Below, piece by piece: positions 7,313 to 16,502 of a stretch of 64,000 nucleotides of DNA. The translations under genes were made by a program, and so were the position numbers. This stretch comes from Streptomyces caniferus. Its GTDB lineage: Bacteria > Actinomycetota > Actinomycetes > Streptomycetales > Streptomycetaceae. The stretch lies in contig NZ_BLIN01000005.1 in assembly GCF_009811555.1 (NCBI RefSeq), forward strand, positions 4,721,501 to 4,785,500. The letters are read 5' to 3'. The first letter of the stretch is position 1. Each line of letters opens with the position of its first letter. A model generated the notes under the pieces. It had not been told where the DNA came from and ran no database searches. It saw only the letters and a program-made list of their open reading frames with translations.

Positions 7313-8253
7313 GGATCGGGCTGGTCACCGCGGATCCCGGGCATCCGCTGCTGGCCGCGGTCACCGAGGTGCTCACCCCGGGGCATCGGGTCGAGTGGCT
7401 CGACCCGGGCGGCGAGGCGCCGGGCCCGGACCTCTCCTCGCTCGCCGACGTCTATCTCCTCAAGGCGCGCACGCCCAGGGCGCTGGCACTCGCCGCGCTC
7501 CTGGAGGAGCACGGCGCCCCGGTGCTCAACTCCGCGGCGGCGACCGCACGGTGTCAGGACCGCGTGGAGATGGCCGAGGTGGCCCGTGCGGCGGGGCTGC
7601 CGTTCGCCGCCACCACCGCGGTGGCCACGCCCGGCCGGCTGGCCGCGGCAGGGGAGCCGGCCGCTCCGCTGGTGATCAAGAGCCGGTTCAGCCGCCGCCA
7701 TGACCTGGTGACCCGCGCCGACAGCGCCGCACGGCTGTGGGAGCTGGCCGCCGAATGGCCCGATGAGCCGGTCGTGGTCCAGGAGTTCACCGCGAACAGC
7801 GGGTGGGACCACAAGCTGTGGATCGTCGACGGCCGGCTCTTCGCCGGGCTGCGCCGGTCGGAGCTGGCCCCGGACGGCCACGGTCCGACCCTGCCGCTGC
7901 CGGTCGGGGAGCTTCCCGCGAGCTGGACCGACGCCGCGCTCCGGGCCGGCGAGGTCTTCGGCCTGGACGTGTACGGCGTGGATGTCCTCGATGCCGGCGG
8001 CGGCGCACCGCTGATCGTGGACATCAATGCCTTCCCCGGGATCCGCGGACAGGCCGGTGCCCCGGAAGCGCTCGCGGAACTCGCCCTGCGGACGGCGGAG
8101 CGCGGCCGGACGACCACCCCGGGCGAAGGAAGGACGGCCGCCCCGGGCGGACGGAATTCGGCGAGCCCGGGCGAACGCAATTGGGCGAGGCCGGACGAAC
8201 GGAATTCGGCGAGCCCGGGCGAAAGAAAACTGCCAGAAGTCAGCCGTAATTAG
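7309..8253 (+). CDS. ATP-grasp domain protein (second of a tandem pair)
   Basis: A 314-residue paralogue-like partner of the preceding gene, starting at the ATGA overlap. Recognisable parts are LKARTPRALALAALLEEHG, VLNSAAATARCQDRVEMAEVARAAGLP, the ATP-binding LVIKSRFSRRHDLVTRAD, the strand VVVQEFTANSGWDHKLWIVDG and the metal site VDINAFPGIRGQAGAP. The C-terminal ~45 residues are a repeat tail (GRNSASPGERN units from a near-repeat at about 8150–8230). The pair probably acts together, as a heteromer or in consecutive ligations. What it ligates is not evident. Confidence 0.85.
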   Translation: MRIGLVTADPGHPLLAAVTEVLTPGHRVEWLDPGGEAPGPDLSSLADVYLLKARTPRALALAALLEEHGAPVLNSAAATARCQDRVEMAEVARAAGLPFAATTAVATPGRLAAAGEPAAPLVIKSRFSRRHDLVTRADSAARLWELAAEWPDEPVVVQEFTANSGWDHKLWIVDGRLFAGLRRSELAPDGHGPTLPLPVGELPASWTDAALRAGEVFGLDVYGVDVLDAGGGAPLIVDINAFPGIRGQAGAPEALAELALRTAERGRTTTPGEGRTAAPGGRNSASPGERNWARPDERNSASPGERKLPEVSRN

Positions 8254-8319
8254 GCCCTGTTCGGAGCACATCGAACCGAAGAGGTGCGGAGGCGGAAGCC
8301 CGTCCTCCACCAGGCCTAA

Positions 8320-10650
<2,331 letters not shown>

Positions 10651-10653
10651 GCG

Positions 10654-10692
10654 CCGGCCCGGCCCGCCGAGCCGCCCCGCGGGCCGGGCCGG
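10654..10692 (+). terminator. Terminator after geosmin synthase
   Basis: GC-rich stem directly after the stop: GGCCCGGCCCG (10656–10666) pairs with CGGGCCGGGCC (10680–10690), extendable by two base pairs. Loop 13 bases, no T-run. Confidence 0.7.
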
Positions 10693-10797
10693 GCCATGCC
10701 CCCGTGCCCCTCCCGTGCGCGGTATCGCGTCATGTGCCATCGGCCTATGGTTCGTGACCCCGTGCCTACGGGGCCATGAACGGTGAGGGGGCGGGCC

Positions 10798-12957
10798 ATG
10801 GCGGCAGGGAGTTCTCCGGGCGGTTCGGCGTCACGGCGGGCGCAGGAGGCCCGTCGGCAGGAGCGGCTGTTACGCGAACAGTGGCGGGCCGCCCGGCAGC
10901 GGGCCGAGCGCTGGGAGGCGGCGAGCGAGGGGGAGCGGCGGGTCGCGGCCCAGCTGCTGATGCTGGCCGGCCGGGGCTGGCGGCTGCTGGTGGACCGGCG
11001 CTGGCCGGGCACCCGCGCGGCCAATGTGGACATGCTGCTGATCGGTCCCGGCGGCGTCTTCGTCATCGACGTCAAGAACTGGCGGGCCGCGCCGGAGCCC
11101 TCGGGCGGCCGGCTGCGGGCCGGCGGGTTCTCCCGCGACGAGCACCGGCGCAAGCTGCTCGCGGTCACCAAGGCCGCCGAGAGCGCGGTGGCCTCCCTGG
11201 GGATGTCCCCGGTGGCGGTGCGTCCGGTGCTGGCCTTCGCGGGGCAGCGGGTCGACGCGGAACTGGGCCGGATACGGCTGCTGGGCGAGCACGAGATCGG
11301 CCCGGCGCTGCTGTCGCAGCGCACCCGGCTGTCCGCGGAGTCGGTCCGCGCCCTCACCGACCACCTGGCGCGGGTCTTCCCCGAGTACGAGGACCCGGTC
11401 GCCGTCCCGGGGCCGGTCCCCGCTCCGGGCCCGGGCGCTGCTCCTGGGCCGGGCGCCTCCGCGTCGTCGTCCCGGGGAGCCGCCGCCCGTCCGCCGGCTG
11501 CCGGGGCCGACGGGCTCTTCGACCTCGACGGACTGCGGGAGGCCGCCCTCGACGAAGCGCGCCGGGCCCCCATCGAGCAGTGGATGACCTTCCTCGACCC
11601 CGAACAGCTCGCGCTGGTCCGCCGCAACTGGGCCGGCCCCGCCAGGATCAGCGGCCCGGCCGGCACCGGCAAGACCGTCGTCGGCCTGCATCGTGCGGCC
11701 TACCTCGCCCAGCGCACCAACGGCCGCATCCTCTACGTCACCTTCGCCAACAACCTCCCCCGCGTGCAGGCCACCTTCCTGGGGACCATGGCCCCGGCGG
11801 TGGCCGACCGGATCGACTTCCGCAGCCTGCACTCCTGGGCCCGGGACTATCTGCGCAGCCGGGGCGTGCCCGTCCACCTGCACAAGGAGAAGGCGGAGAC
11901 GGCCTTCAGCCTCGCCTGGAAACACGTCGGCCGGAACAGCTGTCTGACCGAGATCGATCCGCTGCCCCCCTACTGGCAGGAGGAGATCAACTACGTCATC
12001 AAGGGCCGCGGCATCACCTCCTTCGAGGAGTACGCCCTGCTCGCCCGCCGTCGCCGCCGCGCCGGCCTGCGCCGCCCGCACCGGCAGGCCGTCTGGGCCC
12101 TGTACGAGGCGTACGAGGCCCAGCGCACCGAGCGCGCCGTCCACGACTTCAACGACGTGCTCTCCCTCGCGCTCGCCGAGGCGGCCGGCCGCATCGGCCA
12201 CAGCGACTACACCGCCGTCGTCGTGGACGAGGTGCAGGACCTGACGCTCGTCGGGGTGCGGCTGCTGCACGCCCTGGTCGGCGACAGCCCGAACGGGCTG
12301 CTGCTGGTGGGGGACGGGCAGCAGGCCGTCTACCCGGGCGGGTTCCGGCTCTCCGACGCGGGCATCGACATCCGCGGGGACCGCGGGCAGGTCCTGCGGG
12401 CCAACTACCGCAACAGCAAGGAGATCGTGGACACCGCGCTCGCCGTGGTCGCCGACGACGCCTTCGAGGACCTCGACGGGATGCGGACCCCCGGCCGGCG
12501 GGACGTCGACCTGACCTACCACGACGGCCAGGTACAGCGTGCGGTGCTGCCCACCCCCGCCGCACACGACGAGGCGCTGGTGGCCGCGCTGGGTGCGCTG
12601 TCGCCGCCGGAGCTGGCCGGCTCCGCCGTGCTCTGCCCCTCGAAGCGCGCCATCGAGCACTATCAGCGCCTGCTCACCCGCGCGGGCCTGCGCGTCTGCC
12701 TCCTGGAGCAGTACGACGGGCATCCGGTCGAGGCCGTGAAACTGGGCAGCTACCGCCGTGCCAAGGGCCTGGAGTTCCAGCGCGTCTATCTGCCGCGGCA
12801 CGACGAGTGCCTGCCGACGGGGAAGCCGGACGGCGGCCCGGCCGGCGAAACGGCCGACGAGCGCGGTGAGCTGGCCCGCAGTCAGCTCTTCGTCGCGATG
12901 ACCCGCGCCCGTGACGTCCTCTGGCTGGGCAGCGTCCGGCCGGAGGGCGGGGGCTGA
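10798..12957 (+). CDS. NERD nuclease-related domain fused to a UvrD-like helicase
   Basis: A 719-residue fusion. Residues about 40–150 form the NERD domain (AAQLLMLAGRGWRLLVDRRWPG, then ANVDMLLIGPGGVFVIDVKNWRA), a restriction-endonuclease-like fold. After a Pro/Gly/Ala-rich linker (~205–235) comes a superfamily 1 helicase: Walker A GPAGTGKT (286–293), motif II VVDEVQDLT near 476, LRANYRNSKEI and a C-terminal motif VAMTRARDVLWL. The ATG at 10798 has GAGGGGG at good spacing; a GTG at 10783 is an alternative. A role in DNA repair or defence against foreign DNA is inferred from the domains. It stands alone, without partner genes. Confidence 0.9.
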   Translation: MAAGSSPGGSASRRAQEARRQERLLREQWRAARQRAERWEAASEGERRVAAQLLMLAGRGWRLLVDRRWPGTRAANVDMLLIGPGGVFVIDVKNWRAAPEPSGGRLRAGGFSRDEHRRKLLAVTKAAESAVASLGMSPVAVRPVLAFAGQRVDAELGRIRLLGEHEIGPALLSQRTRLSAESVRALTDHLARVFPEYEDPVAVPGPVPAPGPGAAPGPGASASSSRGAAARPPAAGADGLFDLDGLREAALDEARRAPIEQWMTFLDPEQLALVRRNWAGPARISGPAGTGKTVVGLHRAAYLAQRTNGRILYVTFANNLPRVQATFLGTMAPAVADRIDFRSLHSWARDYLRSRGVPVHLHKEKAETAFSLAWKHVGRNSCLTEIDPLPPYWQEEINYVIKGRGITSFEEYALLARRRRRAGLRRPHRQAVWALYEAYEAQRTERAVHDFNDVLSLALAEAAGRIGHSDYTAVVVDEVQDLTLVGVRLLHALVGDSPNGLLLVGDGQQAVYPGGFRLSDAGIDIRGDRGQVLRANYRNSKEIVDTALAVVADDAFEDLDGMRTPGRRDVDLTYHDGQVQRAVLPTPAAHDEALVAALGALSPPELAGSAVLCPSKRAIEHYQRLLTRAGLRVCLLEQYDGHPVEAVKLGSYRRAKGLEFQRVYLPRHDECLPTGKPDGGPAGETADERGELARSQLFVAMTRARDVLWLGSVRPEGGG

Positions 12958-13068
12958 GCCCCCGGGCACCGCTCGGCCACCGGGCCGGCGCCGACACCTG
13001 GCCGTCGCCTGGTCACTGCTCGGGCGCTGCCCCCGGCCGGCGCCCGGTCCGTCCCTCGAACAGCGGCG

Positions 13069-13100
13069 CAGGACCCCGCATTGCCTCCCGCGGGGTCCTG
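13069..13100 (+). terminator. Terminator after the NERD-helicase
   Basis: Perfect 11-bp stem CAGGACCCCGC / GCGGGGTCCTG with a 10-base loop, about 110 bases after the stop. Confidence 0.7.
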
Positions 13101-13106
13101 CTGGCT

Positions 13107-13137
13107 GGTGAATATCCCGTCAGAGGTGAATATCCCG
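13107..13137. repeat. 18-bp spaced direct repeat upstream of a secreted-protein gene
   Basis: GGTGAATATCCCG occurs at 13107–13119 and 13125–13137, one and a half helical turns apart. It runs into an inverted repeat TCCCGA-N7-TCGGGA (13133–13151). The element lies 75–120 bases before the next start codon, where a promoter with activator or repressor sites is expected. Confidence 0.5.
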
Positions 13138-13224
13138 ATATGTCGTCGGGAACCCCACATGGCGAAATCCCGCACGGGGTCCCGAGGGCCGGACCGCCGC
13201 CCATGCTGACGAGGAGTTCCGACT

Positions 13225-14142
13225 GTGCGACGCATGATCGCTTTGTTTGGCGTTGTGGCCATCACCGGGGCGTCCGCCGCGTTCGGGCCGACCGACGCGG
13301 AGGCCGTCTCCGGCGTCATCACGTACCACATCCGGCAGGGCAACCGGATGTACCGGATCGAGGACCCCGGCGACGACCACTGCTACGGAGTGGGCGACGG
13401 GTACGGCGAGGTGGACAACGACACCCCCACCGACCTCGTCCTGTACAACGGCCGCGACTGCACCGGCTCCGTGGTGACGACCGTACGCGCCGGATCCTGG
13501 CTCAACGCACGGTTCGGGAGCCTGCGGCTGAGCGCGGCCGGCCCGCGCTACCCGGAGGACCGGGACGACCGCGACAACCCGGCGCTTGCGGAGAACCCGG
13601 AGGACGGGGACGGCCCCGCGCGTTCGGACGGCCGGGAGGATTCGGACGGCCCGGCGCGTTCGGACGGCCGGGACGACCCGGACGGCCCGGAGAACGCCGG
13701 TACCGAGAACCCCGACGGTACGGAGAACCCCGACGGTAGGGAGAACTCCGACGGCCCGGACGGCCTTGGGGACTCGGACAGCACTGATCAGCCCGCGGAC
13801 CCGGATCAGCCCGCGGACCCGGATCAGCCCGCGGACCCGGTGAACGCGGCGGGCCCGGTGAACACCGCACACCCGGTGAAGACCACGAAGACCACCAAGA
13901 CCACGAGCCCGATGAAGACCACGAAGACCACGAGCCCGGTGAAGATCACTCACCCGGTGAACGCGGCGCACCCGGTCAAGACCGTGCACCCGGCGAAGAA
14001 CGCGCGCCGTGTGGACAACAGGCGCCGTGTGAACCACGCCCACCCGGCACATCCGGCGTACCCGGTACGCCGGGTCGACCTCGTGGACCGGGTGCGCCCG
14101 GGAAGCCCCGGAAGTCCCATGCGCCTGGGAGCCGCGGGCTGA
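13225..14142 (+). CDS. Secreted protein with a small beta domain and a long repeat tail
   Basis: A 305-residue protein starting at GTG 13225 after GAGG. A signal peptide is clear: RRM then a hydrophobic stretch IALFGVVAITGASAAFG, likely cut near AEA-V. The mature head (~30–105), with VITYHIRQGNRMYRIEDPG, two Cys residues (HCYGVGDGYGEVDN and GRDCTG) and VVTTVRAGSWLNARFGSLRLS, resembles small actinobacterial peptidase-inhibitor-I36-like secreted domains. The remaining ~190 residues are low complexity: Asp/Gly/Arg units, DPDQPA repeats, Thr/Lys (KTTKTT) runs, then HPV/AHP and Arg-rich units. Charge moves from acidic to basic along the tail. The tail may span or bind the cell wall. No family is assigned with certainty. 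Confidence 0.75.
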   Translation: MRRMIALFGVVAITGASAAFGPTDAEAVSGVITYHIRQGNRMYRIEDPGDDHCYGVGDGYGEVDNDTPTDLVLYNGRDCTGSVVTTVRAGSWLNARFGSLRLSAAGPRYPEDRDDRDNPALAENPEDGDGPARSDGREDSDGPARSDGRDDPDGPENAGTENPDGTENPDGRENSDGPDGLGDSDSTDQPADPDQPADPDQPADPVNAAGPVNTAHPVKTTKTTKTTSPMKTTKTTSPVKITHPVNAAHPVKTVHPAKNARRVDNRRRVNHAHPAHPAYPVRRVDLVDRVRPGSPGSPMRLGAAG

Positions 14143-14154
14143 GCTGCGGCCCCC

Positions 14155-15108
14155 TCAGGTGCCCCACCGGGCCGCCGCGAACTCGCGGAAGCTGCGCGGC
14201 GGCCGGCCGGTGACGCGCTCGACGGTGTCCGTGACCCGGTCCTCGGCACCGTCGGCGATGGCGCGGTCCAGGCCGGCCAGCAGGGTGGCGAAGCCCGCGG
14301 GCATATCGGCCGCCAGGCGGTCGTGCAGCTGGTCGTAGGTGAGGGAGCGATGGCGTACCGGCCTGCCGCCGAGGGCCGTGAGAGTGGCGGCGATGTCGTC
14401 GTAGCTCAGGGACTGCGGACCGGTGAGCACCAGGTCGGCGCCGCGGAGGGGCGGTTCGTCGGTGAGGGCGTGGGCGGCGACGGCGGCGATGTCGTCCGCG
14501 TCGATGAAGCCGACGCGGCCCGCGCCGGTCGCGGTCAGGAGGACGCCGCTGGTCCGGATGCTCTCCGCGTGCGGATGGCGGTCGGTGAAGTTCTGCATGA
14601 ACCAGGAGGGGCGCAGCACCGCCCAGGCGTCGAAGAGGTCCGGGAGTGCCGCATGCACCTGGCCCACCCCCGGACCGCCGGCGGGGATGGCGGAGGAGCT
14701 GAGGAGGGCGACGCGGCGGACACCGGCCGAACGGGCCCGTTCGAGAAACGGGAGCATGACGGCGGCCGGGTCCGGGGCCGCGGTGGGCGGGACGAGGTAG
14801 AGCCGGGCCGCTCCTCGCAGGGCGGCGTCGTGGGTGGCGGGGTCGTACCAGTCGAAGGCGACGCCCTGGGCCCCGGGCAGCTCGGGAGCACGGCGGCCGG
14901 CGGCCCTGACGGGGTGTCCGAGCGCGGCGAGCCGGGGCACGAGGCGGCTGCCGGTGTTGCCGGTGGCGCCGGTGACCAGGATGGTGTCGGGGTCGGTCAT
15001 GGTCTCGCCGCCTGTCGTGGCGTTGCGGTCGGCCGGGGTCTCGCCGCTGGTCATGGTCTCGTCGCCGGTCGGGGCGTTGCCGCTGGTCGCGGTCTCGTGG
15101 TCGGTCAT
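14155..15108 (-). CDS. NAD(P)-binding NmrA-type oxidoreductase
   Basis: A 317-residue atypical short-chain dehydrogenase. The Rossmann motif is TGATGNTGSRLVPRLAALGHPVRAAGR; further along are LYLVPPTAAPDPAA, RVALLSSSA, VLRPSWFMQNF and the C-terminal FREFAA typical of NmrA/QOR2-like quinone or redox-sensing proteins. The ~36 residues before the fold are a Thr/Gly/Glu repeat (GETMT units from tandem DNA). The ATG at 15108 is preferred because GGAG lies just before it; an ATG at 15000 would skip the repeat. It begins 11 bases after the SnoaL-like gene and is co-transcribed with it, probably under the TetR repressor across the intergenic operators. Confidence 0.88.
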   Translation of the reverse strand: MTDHETATSGNAPTGDETMTSGETPADRNATTGGETMTDPDTILVTGATGNTGSRLVPRLAALGHPVRAAGRRAPELPGAQGVAFDWYDPATHDAALRGAARLYLVPPTAAPDPAAVMLPFLERARSAGVRRVALLSSSAIPAGGPGVGQVHAALPDLFDAWAVLRPSWFMQNFTDRHPHAESIRTSGVLLTATGAGRVGFIDADDIAAVAAHALTDEPPLRGADLVLTGPQSLSYDDIAATLTALGGRPVRHRSLTYDQLHDRLAADMPAGFATLLAGLDRAIADGAEDRVTDTVERVTGRPPRSFREFAAARWGT

Positions 15109-15118
15109 GGTCACTCCG

Positions 15119-15616
15119 TCAGGACGCGGGGGAGAGCGGGGCCTTCGCCTCGTTCATCGAGGCCGGGACGGCCAGCGGGTTCCAGTAGTCGCGGTAGTGG
15201 GTGATCCGGCCCTGTACGACCGTCACCACCGCGATGTACGCCATCTCGTACGGCGCGCCGGTCGCCACGATCCGGCCGACGGCGCGCATCTCGACGACGA
15301 GGGTGTCCGGTGCCTCGGTCCGGTGGATCTCCAGGTAGGGGAACGCGTGGAGGTCGACGTGATCGGGGTAGTCCCGCATGTACGCGGCGATGGCAGCCCT
15401 GCCCTCCAGCCGCTTCGGGTAGCCGTCGGGGGCGAACGGGAACTCGAAGACCGCGTGGTCGTCGAACAGGGCCACCCAGCCGTCGATGTCCTTGTCCAGG
15501 AGTAGTTGCAGCCCGTGGCGGTAGAGGTCTGTCGGTGCTGTCGGTGCTGTCGGTGCTGTCGGTGCTGTCGGGGCCGGGGCCGGGGCTGGTGTCGTGGGGT
15601 GGTCGCGTTCGCTCAT
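15119..15616 (-). CDS. SnoaL-like / NTF2-fold protein (PhzA/B type)
   Basis: A 165-residue cone-fold protein. After a Pro/Ala/Thr repeat head (about residues 8–30, from a 9-bp tandem repeat), the fold reads LYRHGLQLLLDKDIDGWVALFDDHAVFEFPFAPDGYPKRLEGRAAI, MRDYPDHVD and ITHYRDYWNPLA. Similar proteins act as small isomerases, cyclases or dehydratases in secondary metabolism. The ATG has GGAGG about 7 bases upstream. It is first in a two-gene operon with the NmrA-type oxidoreductase and diverges from a TetR gene across two palindromes. Confidence 0.87.
   Translation of the reverse strand: MSERDHPTTPAPAPAPTAPTAPTAPTAPTDLYRHGLQLLLDKDIDGWVALFDDHAVFEFPFAPDGYPKRLEGRAAIAAYMRDYPDHVDLHAFPYLEIHRTEAPDTLVVEMRAVGRIVATGAPYEMAYIAVVTVVQGRITHYRDYWNPLAVPASMNEAKAPLSPAS
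15528..15582. repeat. 9-bp tandem repeat in the SnoaL-like gene
   Basis: Five or so near-perfect copies of GGTGCTGTC encode the APT repeat near the N terminus. It is in frame, so length changes would not disrupt the gene. Confidence 0.8.
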
Positions 15617-15659
15617 GGGATGCCTCCATGGGGTGCCCGCCTCTAGACTGGGGCACGAT

Positions 15660-15676
15660 GCGGACCGATGGTCCGC
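15660..15676. promoter_or_regulatory. TetR-type operator A
   Basis: Perfect GCGGACC-GAT-GGTCCGC in the divergent region between the SnoaL-like and TetR genes. It matches operator B (15696–15712) in arms and spacing. Confidence 0.75.
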
Positions 15677-15695
15677 TTACGTATGCCGAGGCTAT

Positions 15696-15712
15696 ACGGA
15701 CCGGCGGTCCGT
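15696..15712. promoter_or_regulatory. TetR-type operator B
   Basis: Perfect ACGGACC-GGC-GGTCCGT, centre 36 bases from operator A and 22 bases before the TetR start. The shared core is CGGACC-N3-GGTCCG. Confidence 0.75.
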
Positions 15713-15733
15713 TTCGTAAAGAGGGGCTCTGCC

Positions 15734-16450
15734 ATGGCCGAACGCAAGGCGCGCGCGGATGCGCTCCGTAACCGCGAGGCCGTTCTGACGGCCGCCGACG
15801 CGCTCTTCGCCCGCAGTGCGAGCCCCCGCAGCGTGTCGATGGACGAGATCGCGGCGGCGGCCGGTGTCGGCAAGGGGACGCTCTTCCGCCGCTTCGGTGA
15901 CCGCACGGGCCTGATCCGGGCCGTCTTCGACGCACGGATCGAGCCCCTGCGGCAGGCCGTGACGGAGGGCCCGGCGCCGCTCGGGCCGTCGGCCGCACCG
16001 CGCGAACGGGTACCGGCGTTGCTCGACGCCCTGCTGTGCTTCAAGCTCGACCACCGCCATCTCGCCCTTGCCCTGGAGGAGGCCAGCAGCGGCAGCCCGT
16101 ACCAGGGGGCGTCCTATGCGTGGTGGCACGCGATCTTGCGGGACACGCTGGGCCGGTTGGCGGGTACGGCGGCGGCTGCCACGCCGGGCGTTACGTCGGG
16201 TGTCACGGCGGACGCCACGGCCGGTCCGCCCGGGGGTGGCCGGTCCGGAGATGCTCCGTCCGGGGACGGCCGGTCCGGGGACGGCCGGTCCGGGGCCGAC
16301 GACTTCACCGCGCACGTCCTGCTAGCCGCCACCCGCGCCGATCTGGTCGAGCACCTCGCCGACCAGGAAGGGGCGACCCCCGACCGGCTGAGGGCCCAAC
16401 TGGCCGCTTTCGTGGCCAGGGTGCTGGGGGAGGAGGGGCGGGCGGCCTGA
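15734..16450 (+). CDS. TetR family regulator
   Basis: A 238-residue repressor. The HTH (residues ~10–55) reads REAVLTAADALFARSASPRS then MDEIAAAAGVGKGTLFRRFGDRTGLIRAVF. The ligand domain follows, interrupted at about 160–190 by a Gly/Ser/Asp repeat (GDGRSGDGRSG) encoded by tandem GGACGGCCGGTCCGGG-like units; notably these contain the GGCCGGTCCG sequence that resembles the operator core. The ATG at 15734 fits the family N terminus. It most likely represses itself and the divergent SnoaL–NmrA pair. The inducer is unknown. Confidence 0.9.
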   Translation: MAERKARADALRNREAVLTAADALFARSASPRSVSMDEIAAAAGVGKGTLFRRFGDRTGLIRAVFDARIEPLRQAVTEGPAPLGPSAAPRERVPALLDALLCFKLDHRHLALALEEASSGSPYQGASYAWWHAILRDTLGRLAGTAAAATPGVTSGVTADATAGPPGGGRSGDAPSGDGRSGDGRSGADDFTAHVLLAATRADLVEHLADQEGATPDRLRAQLAAFVARVLGEEGRAA

Positions 16451-16459
16451 AGCCGCCGC

Positions 16460-16502
16460 CCCGCCCGTCGCTCATCCCCCCCGCCCGTCGCTCATCCCCC
16501 CG
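16460..16502. repeat. Direct duplication at the 3' end of the flavin monooxygenase gene
   Basis: CGCCCGTCGCTCATCCCCCC occurs twice back to back between convergent genes. The second copy contains the monooxygenase stop codon (TCA on the + strand), the first an identical silent copy. Confidence 0.7.
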
